A stretch of 10,000 nucleotides of DNA, from NCBI GenBank assembly GCA_020216805.1, contig JAIWNN010000041.1:1-10000 (forward strand). The letters run 5' to 3'. A model generated the notes under the pieces. It saw only the letters and a list, made by a program, of their open reading frames with translations, was not told the origin of the DNA and ran no database searches. Below, piece by piece: positions 1 through 6,032 of this stretch (position 1 is the stretch's first letter; every line of letters begins with the position of its first letter). The DNA is from Desulfarculus sp. GTDB taxonomy: Bacteria; Desulfobacterota; Desulfarculia; Desulfarculales; Desulfarculaceae. The translations under genes and the position numbers were made by a program.

Positions 1-189
1 GGCGCCCCGGCCCGGGGCCGCCACCCGGCGCACCCGCACCCCGGCCGGCGGCTGGCCCTGCCAGGCGGTGGCGATGACCGTGACCGCGTGCCTCCGGCCG
101 GCCAGGCCCCGGGCTAGAAGATCCAAGGTGGTCTCGGCCCCGCCGCCGGGTTCGTATTTCAGACGCACTAGGCCCAGGCGCAGGCTCAT
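1..189 (-). CDS. WaaG-like GT4 glycosyltransferase, N-terminal part (runs off left edge)
   Basis: Only the first 63 codons are present. The visible protein starts MSLRLGLVRLKYEPGGGAET and later has a TAWQG segment. From memory, E. coli WaaG (LPS core glucosyltransferase I) has at its N-terminus a KYFPFGG segment with a following Gly-Gly and a later SWEG, so order and spacing agree. This is the N-terminal Rossmann half of a GT-B, family 4 enzyme, expected to act on the cytoplasmic face of the inner membrane. By analogy it would add the first hexose to heptose II; donor and acceptor are inference. The ATG at 189 overlaps the upstream stop as ATGA, and GGAG lies at 198-201, eight bases before it, so the start is firm. 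The catalytic C-terminal half is outside the window, so another GT4 specificity is possible. Confidence 0.75.
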   Translation of the reverse strand, partial: MSLRLGLVRLKYEPGGGAETTLDLLARGLAGRRHAVTVIATAWQGQPPAGVRVRRVAAPGRGA

Positions 190-1250
190 GCCGTGCGCTC
201 CAGCAAGCGGTCCAGGGCCTGGCCCACCAGCTCCGGGGGCATCTGAACCAGGCAGCGGCTCACCTTGGAGCCGTCGCAGCCGTCCTGGCCGCAGGGGCGG
301 CAGTCCTCGGGCAGGGTCACCACCTCGCTGGCCACCCGCCAGGGGCCCCACATCTTCTCGCCCGAGGGACCGAACAACACCAAGCAGGGGACGCCCAGGG
401 CGGCGGCCATGTGCATGGGCGCGCTGTCCACCCCGAAAAAGACCCGGGCCGGCTGGATCAGGGCGGCCAGCAGGTCCAGGCTGACCTGGCCGGCCAGGTT
501 GATCAGGCCCGGGGTCGGTCCCAGGCTGGCCAGCACCTGTTCCACAAAGGCCATTTCCCGGGCCGCGGGCGCGGCGGTGAGCACCACCCCCAGTCCCAGG
601 GCCAGCAACCGGCGGATGACCCAGGCGTTGCCCTCCGGGGTCCAGGTCTTGAACATCCAACGGCTGGTGGGATGGACCAGAGCGTAGCTCCGTGGTTTGA
701 GTCCGTGTTGCTCCAGGATTTCCGCCGCTTTGGCCCGAGCTTCCGGGCTGGGACGGAGGCTCAGGCGCGGCAGATCGGGATCGATGCCCAGGCTCCTCAC
801 CGTGCGCAGCAGGGTCTCCACCACGTGGTGCTGGGTGCCCTTGGGATCGGCCAGGCGGTGGAAGGCCCGCGCCCGCAGGCTGGGCTTGCGCGGTGCGAAG
901 CCAGCCCGCAGCCTGGCTCCGGAGGCCAGGGCCAGAAAGGCCCCCCGGTCTCCGCCGGAGAGGTCGATCGCCAAATCGAAGCCACCTCGGCGCAGTTGAC
1001 GCAATAGCTTCAGTTGGAAAACCAGGGCGCGCCAACCCTTGAGGTCCCGGCGCAGCACCAGCACCCGCTCCACCTCGGGGTTGTTGGCCAGCATGGCCTC
1101 GGTGCCCTGGTTGACCAGAGCCGTTACGGCCAGGCCGGGATAGGCCCGCTTCAAGGCGCTGATCACCGGCGTGCTGACCAGCACGTCGCCGATATGCCCC
1201 AGCTTGATCACCAGGGCGCGGCGGGGAGGTTCGGCGAGGGCCGGGGGCAA
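186..1250 (-). CDS. waaQ: LPS heptosyltransferase III-like, glycosyltransferase family 9 (WaaQ/RfaQ)
   Basis: A 354-residue GT9 enzyme, full length for the family, predicted to transfer a heptose from ADP-heptose to the inner core in the cytoplasm. The N-terminal GT-B motif VIKLGHIGDVLVSTP is at residues 14-28. The donor-site segment HPTSRWMFKTW is at 193-203, VDSAPMHMAAAL at 274-285 and FGPSGEKMWGPW at 293-304. The VDSAPMH and FGPSGE forms fit the WaaQ subgroup better than WaaC or WaaF. Cys317, Cys320, Cys325 and Cys333 form a C-terminal cluster. The start is a TTG, with GGAG at 1260-1263 nine bases upstream. A start near residue 14 would also keep the domain but has no comparable support. 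The upstream gap of 35 bases is the widest in the cluster, and the 3' end overlaps the GT4 gene by ATGA. The GT9 assignment is firm; heptose III specificity is inferred. Confidence 0.85.
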   Translation of the reverse strand: MPPALAEPPRRALVIKLGHIGDVLVSTPVISALKRAYPGLAVTALVNQGTEAMLANNPEVERVLVLRRDLKGWRALVFQLKLLRQLRRGGFDLAIDLSGGDRGAFLALASGARLRAGFAPRKPSLRARAFHRLADPKGTQHHVVETLLRTVRSLGIDPDLPRLSLRPSPEARAKAAEILEQHGLKPRSYALVHPTSRWMFKTWTPEGNAWVIRRLLALGLGVVLTAAPAAREMAFVEQVLASLGPTPGLINLAGQVSLDLLAALIQPARVFFGVDSAPMHMAAALGVPCLVLFGPSGEKMWGPWRVASEVVTLPEDCRPCGQDGCDGSKVSRCLVQMPPELVGQALDRLLERTA

Positions 1251-1259
1251 GGTTGGTCG

Positions 1260-1263
1260 CTCC
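1260..1263 (-). promoter_or_regulatory. Ribosome binding site of waaQ (supports the TTG start)
   Basis: GGAG on the minus strand, nine bases before the TTG at 1250, lies in the 35-base gap after the Trm112 gene. That gap (1251-1285) shows no hairpin or promoter that I can recognise. Confidence 0.55.
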
Positions 1264-1285
1264 GGGTTGGGATGTCGTGGGGTGG

Positions 1286-1459
1286 CTACTGGTCCAGGGG
1301 CTGGGCTTCTTCCACCAGCATCACCGGGATGTCGTCCCGCACCTCGTATTTGAGCTTACAGACGCGGCAGAGCAGCCAGCCCTGGTCTGGGGTGGGCTCC
1401 ACCGGCCCCTTGCACTGGGGGCAGGCCAGGATCTTGAGCAACTCGGGGGCCAGGGCCAT
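1286..1459 (-). CDS. Trm112 family protein (YcaR-like small zinc-ribbon protein)
   Basis: A 57-residue protein of the Trm112/UPF0434 family. It has the family pattern [14 protein letters not shown] at residues 7-20 and [18 protein letters not shown] at 31-48. Cys13, Cys16, Cys31 and Cys34 make a complete Cys4 set likely to bind zinc; E. coli YcaR, as I recall it, lacks part of the second pair. Eukaryotic and archaeal Trm112 activates methyltransferases acting on tRNA and translation factors, but the role of the bacterial proteins is not settled. The ATG lies one base after the epimerase stop, and GGAGG at 1466-1470 is six bases before it, so the short frame is well supported. In E. coli, ycaR sits directly after lpxK, so an LPS setting is a recurring context. 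No catalytic function can be read from the sequence. Confidence 0.9.
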   Translation of the reverse strand: MALAPELLKILACPQCKGPVEPTPDQGWLLCRVCKLKYEVRDDIPVMLVEEAQPLDQ

Positions 1460-1460
1460 G

Positions 1461-2423
1461 TCACACCTCCCGCAGGACCGGCAGCATGCTCCGCACCCAC
1501 TCGGTCTCGGCCGCCAGGCCCTTCTTGAGATCATAGCGCGGATTGAAACCCAGCTCGGCCCGGGCTCGGGAGCAGTCGGCCTCGGTGTCGCGCACGTCGC
1601 CCTTGGCCACCGCCAGGCGCTGGATCGTCGCCTTGCCGCCGGTGATCTCCTCCAGCAGGGCGATGACCTGGTTGACGCTGACCCGCGAGCCGCCGCCCAG
1701 GTTGTAGACCCCGCCCGGGGTGGCCCCGTTGATGGCCGCGGCGATGGTGGCGTCGGCGATGTCGCCGACATAGGTGAAGTCCCGCGACTGCTCGCCATCC
1801 CCGAAAAGCCGGAATTCGCCGCCGGTCAGCATGGCTCGGATGAAACGGTGGAAGGCCATGTCCGGCCGTTGGCGGGGGCCGTAGACCGTGAAATAGCGCA
1901 GGCTGACGCTGTCCACGCCGAAGTTCCTGGTGTAGAGCCCGCAAAGGTGCTCGGCCGCCAGCTTGGTCACGCCATAGGGCGACACCGGCCAGCAAGCCGA
2001 GGTCTCGCGCATGGGCAGGTCGCGGGTGTCGCCGTAGACCGAGCTGGAGCTGGCGTAGACCATGCGGGCGCGGTTTCCCTGGGCCTTGATGGCCTCCAAC
2101 AGCCGCTGGGTGGTGAGCACGTTGTTGTGGGTGTAGATCTCGAAATTGGCTCCCCAGGAGGCCCGCACGCCGGCCTGGGCCGCCAGGTGGATCACCGCCG
2201 TGGCCCCGTCCAGAAGGGCCTCCAGGTCGGCGGCCATGATGTCCCGGTCCAGCAGGGAGAAGCCGGGCTGGCCCTGGCAGGCGGTCAGATTCAGCTCCTT
2301 GAGCCGGCGGGGATAGTAGTCGGTGAAGCAGTCGATGCCGCGCACCTCGTGCCCCAGCGCCAGAAGCTTTTCCGCCACCTGGGAGCCGATGAATCCCGCC
2401 ACGCCCGTCACCACGAACCGCAT
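1461..2423 (-). CDS. NAD-dependent sugar-nucleotide epimerase/dehydratase (UDP-glucuronate 4-epimerase-like)
   Basis: A 320-residue extended short-chain dehydrogenase/reductase. The NAD-binding GVAGFIG is at residues 7-13, [12 protein letters not shown] at 79-90, SSSSVYG at 125-131, and the catalytic Tyr and Lys are in YGVTK at 150-154. Substrate-region motifs include [16 protein letters not shown] (175-190), SRDFTYVGD (213-221) and YNLGGG (240-245). The [12 protein letters not shown] segment (35-46) and [12 protein letters not shown] resemble UDP-glucuronate 4-epimerases more than UDP-xylose synthases or GalE. It probably interconverts UDP-GlcA and UDP-GalA or a close relative, supplying a core or side-chain sugar. 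AAGGAG overlaps the waaC stop and lies five bases before the ATG, suggesting coupling. UDP-glucose 4-epimerase or another NDP-sugar epimerase remains possible. Confidence 0.88.
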   Translation of the reverse strand: MRFVVTGVAGFIGSQVAEKLLALGHEVRGIDCFTDYYPRRLKELNLTACQGQPGFSLLDRDIMAADLEALLDGATAVIHLAAQAGVRASWGANFEIYTHNNVLTTQRLLEAIKAQGNRARMVYASSSSVYGDTRDLPMRETSACWPVSPYGVTKLAAEHLCGLYTRNFGVDSVSLRYFTVYGPRQRPDMAFHRFIRAMLTGGEFRLFGDGEQSRDFTYVGDIADATIAAAINGATPGGVYNLGGGSRVSVNQVIALLEEITGGKATIQRLAVAKGDVRDTEADCSRARAELGFNPRYDLKKGLAAETEWVRSMLPVLREV

Positions 2424-2428
2424 CGTTT

Positions 2429-2434
2429 CTCCTT
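2429..2434 (-). promoter_or_regulatory. Ribosome binding site of the epimerase gene
   Basis: AAGGAG on the minus strand shares two bases with the TAA stop of waaC and lies five bases before the ATG at 2423. It is one of the best Shine-Dalgarno matches in the window. Confidence 0.8.
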
Positions 2435-3494
2435 AATCAACCCGCTCCGCGTCCGGCGGCGCGATCATTCCGCCCCCTCGCGTCAATTGATCCGCCACCG
2501 CTTGGGCCGCCATGGCCGGCGTCAGTTCCGACAGACAGCGGGGCTCCGGGCACTGTCGCTTGAAGCAGGGGCTGCAGGATAGCCCCAGGCGCAGCACGGC
2601 GTGCCCCGCCCCCCAGGGGCCGGTGCGCCCCGGGCTGGTGGGGCCAAACAGGGCCACCACCGGCCGATCCAGGGCCGCGGCCAGGTGCATCACCCCGGTG
2701 TCGGTGCAAACCACCAGCCGGGCCAGGCTGAGCACCGCGACCAGATCCTTCAGCCCGGTGCGCCCGGCCAAGTCCAGCACCCCGCCGCCAGCCTCCTGGG
2801 CGATGGCCCCGGTGATTGCCCGGTCGGCAGGCGCGCCGCTCAAGGCTAAATCCAGGCCCATCTCCCGCAGGCGGCGGGCCAGGTCCACCCAATGGGCCAG
2901 GGGCCAGAGCTTGCTCTCCCACTTGGCCACCGGGTGCAGAACCACCAAGGGACGCTCCCGCCCCCAGGGGCCCAGCAGCTCCCGGGCCTGGGCCAATTGG
3001 CCTTCGGTCGGCTGGAGGCCGAACTCCGGCCGGGCCGGACGCAGCACCCCCAGCGGCTCCAGGATATCCAGGTAGCGCTCCAGGGCGTGGCGCTCGGGGT
3101 CATAGGCCGGCAGGGGCTCGTTCAGGGCCAGGGCGGCCAAGGGCTCCTTGCCGCCCCGGAAGCCGATCTTGCGATCCCCCCGGACCAGCCTGGCAAAAAT
3201 AGCACTTTTTATAAGGCCTTGCAACTCCAGGACCACGTCGTAGCGCACGGAGCGCAGCCGCCCCATGAAAGTCCCCACCTCGGGCAGGGCCGCCACGGCG
3301 TCTTCTTGCAACTCATGGCGAGGACTGACTAAAACGTTATCCAGCGCCGGATGACCCTGCAACAAGCCGGCCGAGGGCCGCTCCACCAACCAATCGATGC
3401 GGGCCGAGGGGTCGTGGCGGCGGATGGCCATGGCCACCGGCAGACTCTGCACCACGTCGCCTAGGGCGGACAGCTTGACGATCAGGACCTTCAA
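2433..3494 (-). CDS. waaC: LPS heptosyltransferase I (GT9)
   Basis: A 353-residue GT9 enzyme predicted to add the first L-glycero-D-manno-heptose from ADP-heptose to Kdo-lipid A on the cytoplasmic face of the inner membrane. The N-terminus KVLIVKLSALGDVVQSLP aligns residue for residue with the E. coli WaaC start and puts Asp13 where the proposed catalytic Asp of WaaC lies. Other motifs are LELQGLIKSA (89-98), HPVAKWESKLWP (187-198), CTDTGVMHLAAAL (263-275) and FGPTSPGRTGPWG (283-295). Cys307, Cys310, Cys315 and Cys320 form a C-terminal cluster. The start is TTG, two bases after the gmhB stop, with GGAGG at 3504-3508 nine bases upstream. The frame stays open for 32 more codons upstream, but those overlap gmhB and have no family resemblance. 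The N-terminal half has patches of AT-rich codons unusual for the cluster. Confidence 0.85.
   Translation of the reverse strand: MKVLIVKLSALGDVVQSLPVAMAIRRHDPSARIDWLVERPSAGLLQGHPALDNVLVSPRHELQEDAVAALPEVGTFMGRLRSVRYDVVLELQGLIKSAIFARLVRGDRKIGFRGGKEPLAALALNEPLPAYDPERHALERYLDILEPLGVLRPARPEFGLQPTEGQLAQARELLGPWGRERPLVVLHPVAKWESKLWPLAHWVDLARRLREMGLDLALSGAPADRAITGAIAQEAGGGVLDLAGRTGLKDLVAVLSLARLVVCTDTGVMHLAAALDRPVVALFGPTSPGRTGPWGAGHAVLRLGLSCSPCFKRQCPEPRCLSELTPAMAAQAVADQLTRGGGMIAPPDAERVD
3196..3224 (-). promoter_or_regulatory. Possible internal promoter within waaC (weak)
   Basis: On the minus strand, TTGCAA (3219-3224) is followed after exactly 17 bases by TATTTT (3196-3201). Each hexamer matches four of six positions of the sigma-70 consensus. 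The element lies in an AT-rich island within a GC-rich gene and would drive the genes from the epimerase onward. It also encodes the conserved QGLIKSA segment, so the resemblance may be coincidental. Confidence 0.2.
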
Positions 3495-3496
3495 GC

Positions 3497-4063
3497 CTAC
3501 CGCCCTCCCCCGGCCAGGATCCAATCCACCGCCGCCGCCAGATCGGCGGCCACGAAATGGGGCTCCTGCTCCGGGACCTCCGGCGGCCAATCCGGATGCC
3601 CGCTCTTAACCAGGATGCTGGTCAGACCGGCCCGGCGGCCGCAGGCCACGTCCAAGAGACGGTCGCCCACCATGAACGAACCCTCCAGGGTCAGGGCGAT
3701 CTCCCTCGCCGCCTGCATGATCAGGCCAATGCCAGGCTTGCGGCACTCGCAGGCCAGGGCCAGATCCTCCACCACCCCTGCCGGGTGGTGGGGGCAGAAG
3801 TACCAGGCGTCCACCCGCGCACCCGCCGCCTTGAGCCGGCGGTTGATCTCCAACTGCACCAGGGCCAGGTCGCCCTCGTCGAAGTAGCCCCGGGCCAGGC
3901 CGGACTGGTTGCTGATCACCACCACCCAGAACCCGGCGGCGTTGAGCCGGGCGATGGCCTCGGCCGCGCCGGGCAGGATCTCCACGTCCTGGGGCCGGCT
4001 GAGATAGCTCACCTCGCGGTTGATGGTGCCGTCCCGATCCAAAAAAACCGCCGGCCGTTTCAT
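3497..4063 (-). CDS. gmhB: D-glycero-D-manno-heptose 1,7-bisphosphate 7-phosphatase
   Basis: A 188-residue HAD-superfamily phosphatase that removes the 7-phosphate from heptose 1,7-bisphosphate on the way to ADP-heptose, in the cytoplasm. The HAD nucleophile motif FLDRDGTIN is at residues 7-15 (Asp9 and Asp11). ISNQSGLARGYF (50-61) carries the second motif. The GmhB zinc site is complete: Cys90 and His92 in FCPHHP, Cys105 and Cys107 in CECRKPG. MVGDRLLDV at 131-139 is the Mg-binding acidic motif. Length and motifs match the stand-alone GmhB family. The ATG overlaps the waaF stop as ATGA, with GGAGG at 4070-4074 six bases upstream. It sits between two heptosyltransferase genes that use its pathway's product. 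Codons 6-8 contain a run of seven T, unusual in this GC-rich DNA. Histidinol-phosphatase relatives are the main alternative; the context argues for GmhB. Confidence 0.93.
   Translation of the reverse strand: MKRPAVFLDRDGTINREVSYLSRPQDVEILPGAAEAIARLNAAGFWVVVISNQSGLARGYFDEGDLALVQLEINRRLKAAGARVDAWYFCPHHPAGVVEDLALACECRKPGIGLIMQAAREIALTLEGSFMVGDRLLDVACGRRAGLTSILVKSGHPDWPPEVPEQEPHFVAADLAAAVDWILAGGGR
3504..3508 (-). promoter_or_regulatory. Ribosome binding site of waaC (supports the TTG start)
   Basis: GGAGG on the minus strand, inside the last codons of gmhB, lies nine bases before the TTG at 3494. Together with the match to the WaaC N-terminus it supports a TTG start. Confidence 0.7.
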
Positions 4064-5136
4064 GCCGTTCCTCCCGCCACCCGCCGGGCCAATAGATCGC
4101 GCGCCGCTTGGACCGCCACCTCGGGGGTGATGGGCGCGAAGCAGGCCAGATCCCCCCGGGGGCAGACCGGCTTCAGGCAGGGGCTGCACTCCAGCGGCGC
4201 CCGCGCCAGCTCCACCCAGGACCCCCGGGGCGCGGTCGTCACCGGGTTGGTGGAGCCGAAGACGGCCAGGGTGGGCGTGCCCAGGGCGGCGGCGGCGTGC
4301 ATCAGGCCGCTGTCGTTGGTGATGAAAAGCTCCAGCCGGGCCAGGAGCGCCATGGCCTGGCCCAGGCTGGTGGCCCCGGCCAGGTCGATCACCCGCGCGC
4401 CAGCCAGCCCGTCGGCGACCAGAGCGGTGGTGGCCGCCTCGCCCGGGCCGCCGAAGAGCAGCGCCGCGTCGAAGCCTTCCCCCAGCAACACCCGGGCGGT
4501 GGCCGCGAAGCGCTCGGCCGGCCAGCACTTGGCCGGGCCAAAGGCCGCCCCTGGGGCCAGGCCCATGAGCCGCGCCCCGGCCAGGCCCTTTTTGACCAAA
4601 AACTCCTCGGCCCAGGCCCGGTCGCCGGGGTTCAGGCGCAACTCCGGAATCACCCCCTGGTCCGGCGGGGCGGCCGCCAGCCCGGCCCGGTGCAGCATCC
4701 GCAGATAGTAGGCCGTCTCGTGCACCCGGCGGTCGGCGGCGGTGCGGGGCACGGCGTGGCTCAGGAGCAACCCGCGCGCGTCGCTGTCATAGCCCAGGCG
4801 CACCGGAATCCCGGCCAGGGCCACGGTCAGGGCCGCGCCAAAGGCGTTCTGCATGAGCACCGCCCAATCGAAGCCGCGGCCGCGCAACTCCCCGGCCAGC
4901 CGCCAGAGCCCGGCCAGACCACCGTGCCGGGTGGGGTCCATGGCCAGCACCTCGGCCACCGCTGGCGCGGCCTGATAGACCGCCGCCACCCAGGGCTTGG
5001 CCAGCACCGTGATCCGGGCCTGGGGGCAGGCCGCGCCCAGGGCGGCCAACGCCGGCAGGGTCATCACCGCGTCGCCCACCCAGTTGGTGCCGCGCACCAG
5101 GATGGACCGGGGCTGACCGGGGTCCAGGGGCCGCAT
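4060..5136 (-). CDS. waaF: LPS heptosyltransferase II (GT9)
   Basis: A 358-residue GT9 enzyme predicted to transfer the second heptose from ADP-heptose to heptose I. The N-terminal motif ILVRGTNWVGDAVMTLPAL (12-30) is characteristic of WaaF. So are PGAAFGPAKCWP (195-206) and TNDSGLMHAAAALGTP (273-288), followed by FGSTNP (293-298). Cys317, Cys320, Cys325 and Cys332 form the C-terminal cluster also seen in the other two heptosyltransferases here. The ATG shares one base with the lpxL stop (TGATG), and GGGAG at 5145-5149 lies eight bases upstream. The same frame is open further upstream, but that extension only covers lpxL in another frame. The gene overlaps gmhB by four bases at its end. The subfamily assignment is among the firmest in the window. 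Confidence 0.93.
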   Translation of the reverse strand: MRPLDPGQPRSILVRGTNWVGDAVMTLPALAALGAACPQARITVLAKPWVAAVYQAAPAVAEVLAMDPTRHGGLAGLWRLAGELRGRGFDWAVLMQNAFGAALTVALAGIPVRLGYDSDARGLLLSHAVPRTAADRRVHETAYYLRMLHRAGLAAAPPDQGVIPELRLNPGDRAWAEEFLVKKGLAGARLMGLAPGAAFGPAKCWPAERFAATARVLLGEGFDAALLFGGPGEAATTALVADGLAGARVIDLAGATSLGQAMALLARLELFITNDSGLMHAAAALGTPTLAVFGSTNPVTTAPRGSWVELARAPLECSPCLKPVCPRGDLACFAPITPEVAVQAARDLLARRVAGGTA

Positions 5137-6032
5137 CAGCGCCGCTCCCGGGGCCAGGCGTGGAAGGGCTTGGTCTTCCAGCGCTGGTGCATCCAGAACC
5201 ACTGCTCCGGCCTCTGGCGGATGATCTCCTCCAGGGCCTTGGTGTAGTTTTGGGTGTTGTCCCACACATCCTGCAGCTTGTCGCCGGTCTTGACCAGGGG
5301 CAGTTCGGAGCCGAAATAGACGTCGAAGTGGCCGTCGGCGGCGCGGAAGTTGTGGTAGGTCAGCACCGGCGCGCCGGTGGACATGGCCAAGAGGGCCAGG
5401 CCCTTGTTGGTGCAGGCCGGCCGGCCGAAGAAATCCACCCACTCGCCGTCGTACCAGTCCACGTTCTGGTCCAAGAGCGCGGCGGCCACCCCGTTGCGTT
5501 TGAGGACCCGCAACAGTTCCCGGGCCGAGCGGGCCTTGGGGACCACCTGATTGCCGCTGCGGGTGCGCCAAAATTTGACCAACTCCTCGCCCGGCGGCCA
5601 GTCGAGAGGCCGGGCCACCAGGGTCGCCCCGCCCATCATCAGGCCCGTGGCCTGGGCGGCCCACTCCCAGTTGCCGATATGGCCGGTGAGCATCAGCACG
5701 CCCTTGCCCTGGGCCCGGGCCGCCTCCAGGTGGTCCAGACCGTGGTGCCGGGTGCGCTCCAGCACCGCCTCGGGTCTGAGGCGCACCAGGTCCGGCAGCT
5801 CCATCACCACCTGCGCCAGGTGCGCGAAACAGGCCCGGGCGGTCTGCTCAACCCAGGCCGCGTCCTTTTCCGGAAAGCTCTGGCGCAGGTTGTCGGTCAC
5901 AATGGCCCAGTGCCGCTGGTCCAGGCGGGTCACCAGATGGGCCAGGCCCCGGCCCAGGGCCCGTCGCCAGGCCAGGGGCGGCAGGCCCATGGCCCAGACC
6001 CCGGCCTTGAGCGCCTGGAGGATGGCGCTCAC
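5136..6032 (-). CDS. lpxL: Lipid A late acyltransferase (LpxL/HtrB family)
   Basis: A 298-residue member of the LpxL/LpxM (HtrB) family, which adds secondary acyl chains from acyl-ACP to Kdo-lipid IVA at the inner membrane. The catalytic HX4E dyad is His118-Glu123 in GHIGNWEW. A second family block, LLDQNVDWYDGEWVDFFGRP, is followed by the LA..TGAPV pattern, and WMHQRWKTKPF ends the domain. The N-terminus has a moderately hydrophobic segment (residues 4-33) that may anchor it. The GTG start overlaps the lpxK stop as GTGA, and GGAGG at 6041-6045 is eight bases upstream, which decides the start over longer in-frame options. Position directly after waaA and lpxK fits the LpxL step, but LpxM or a different chain-length specificity cannot be excluded. 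No second late acyltransferase is in the window. Confidence 0.88.
   Translation of the reverse strand: MSAILQALKAGVWAMGLPPLAWRRALGRGLAHLVTRLDQRHWAIVTDNLRQSFPEKDAAWVEQTARACFAHLAQVVMELPDLVRLRPEAVLERTRHHGLDHLEAARAQGKGVLMLTGHIGNWEWAAQATGLMMGGATLVARPLDWPPGEELVKFWRTRSGNQVVPKARSARELLRVLKRNGVAAALLDQNVDWYDGEWVDFFGRPACTNKGLALLAMSTGAPVLTYHNFRAADGHFDVYFGSELPLVKTGDKLQDVWDNTQNYTKALEEIIRQRPEQWFWMHQRWKTKPFHAWPRERR

Noticed and set aside
1460..1798. Fusion of the Trm112 protein to an upstream 113-residue stretch
   Set aside because: That stretch is the epimerase gene in another frame. The ATG at 1459 with GGAGG gives the usual small Trm112 protein.
1014..2582. Long plus-strand open frame of 522 codons
   Set aside because: It lies antisense to three well-supported genes, has low-complexity composition with no recognisable motif, and is expected from GC-rich antisense codon bias.
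3195..3210. AAAAA-N6-TTTTT inverted repeat as an intrinsic terminator
   Set aside because: The arms are five A-T pairs only, without a GC stem, and it lies inside waaC coding sequence.
3495..3590. N-terminal extension of waaC by 32 residues
   Set aside because: The added residues are Gly/Arg-rich, overlap gmhB and do not match WaaC, whose N-terminus aligns exactly with the TTG at 3494.
3557..4708. Plus-strand open frame antisense to gmhB and waaF
   Set aside because: No motif, and it crosses two genes whose minus-strand products are clear family members.
4108..5247. Long plus-strand open frame antisense to waaF and the end of lpxL
   Set aside because: Composition is Gly/Gln/Pro/Arg-rich shadow coding with no family resemblance. 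The minus strand carries WaaF with all its motifs.
5137..5664. N-terminal extension of waaF by 176 residues
   Set aside because: The extension is the lpxL gene read in another frame. The ATG at 5136 has a Shine-Dalgarno and gives the normal WaaF length.
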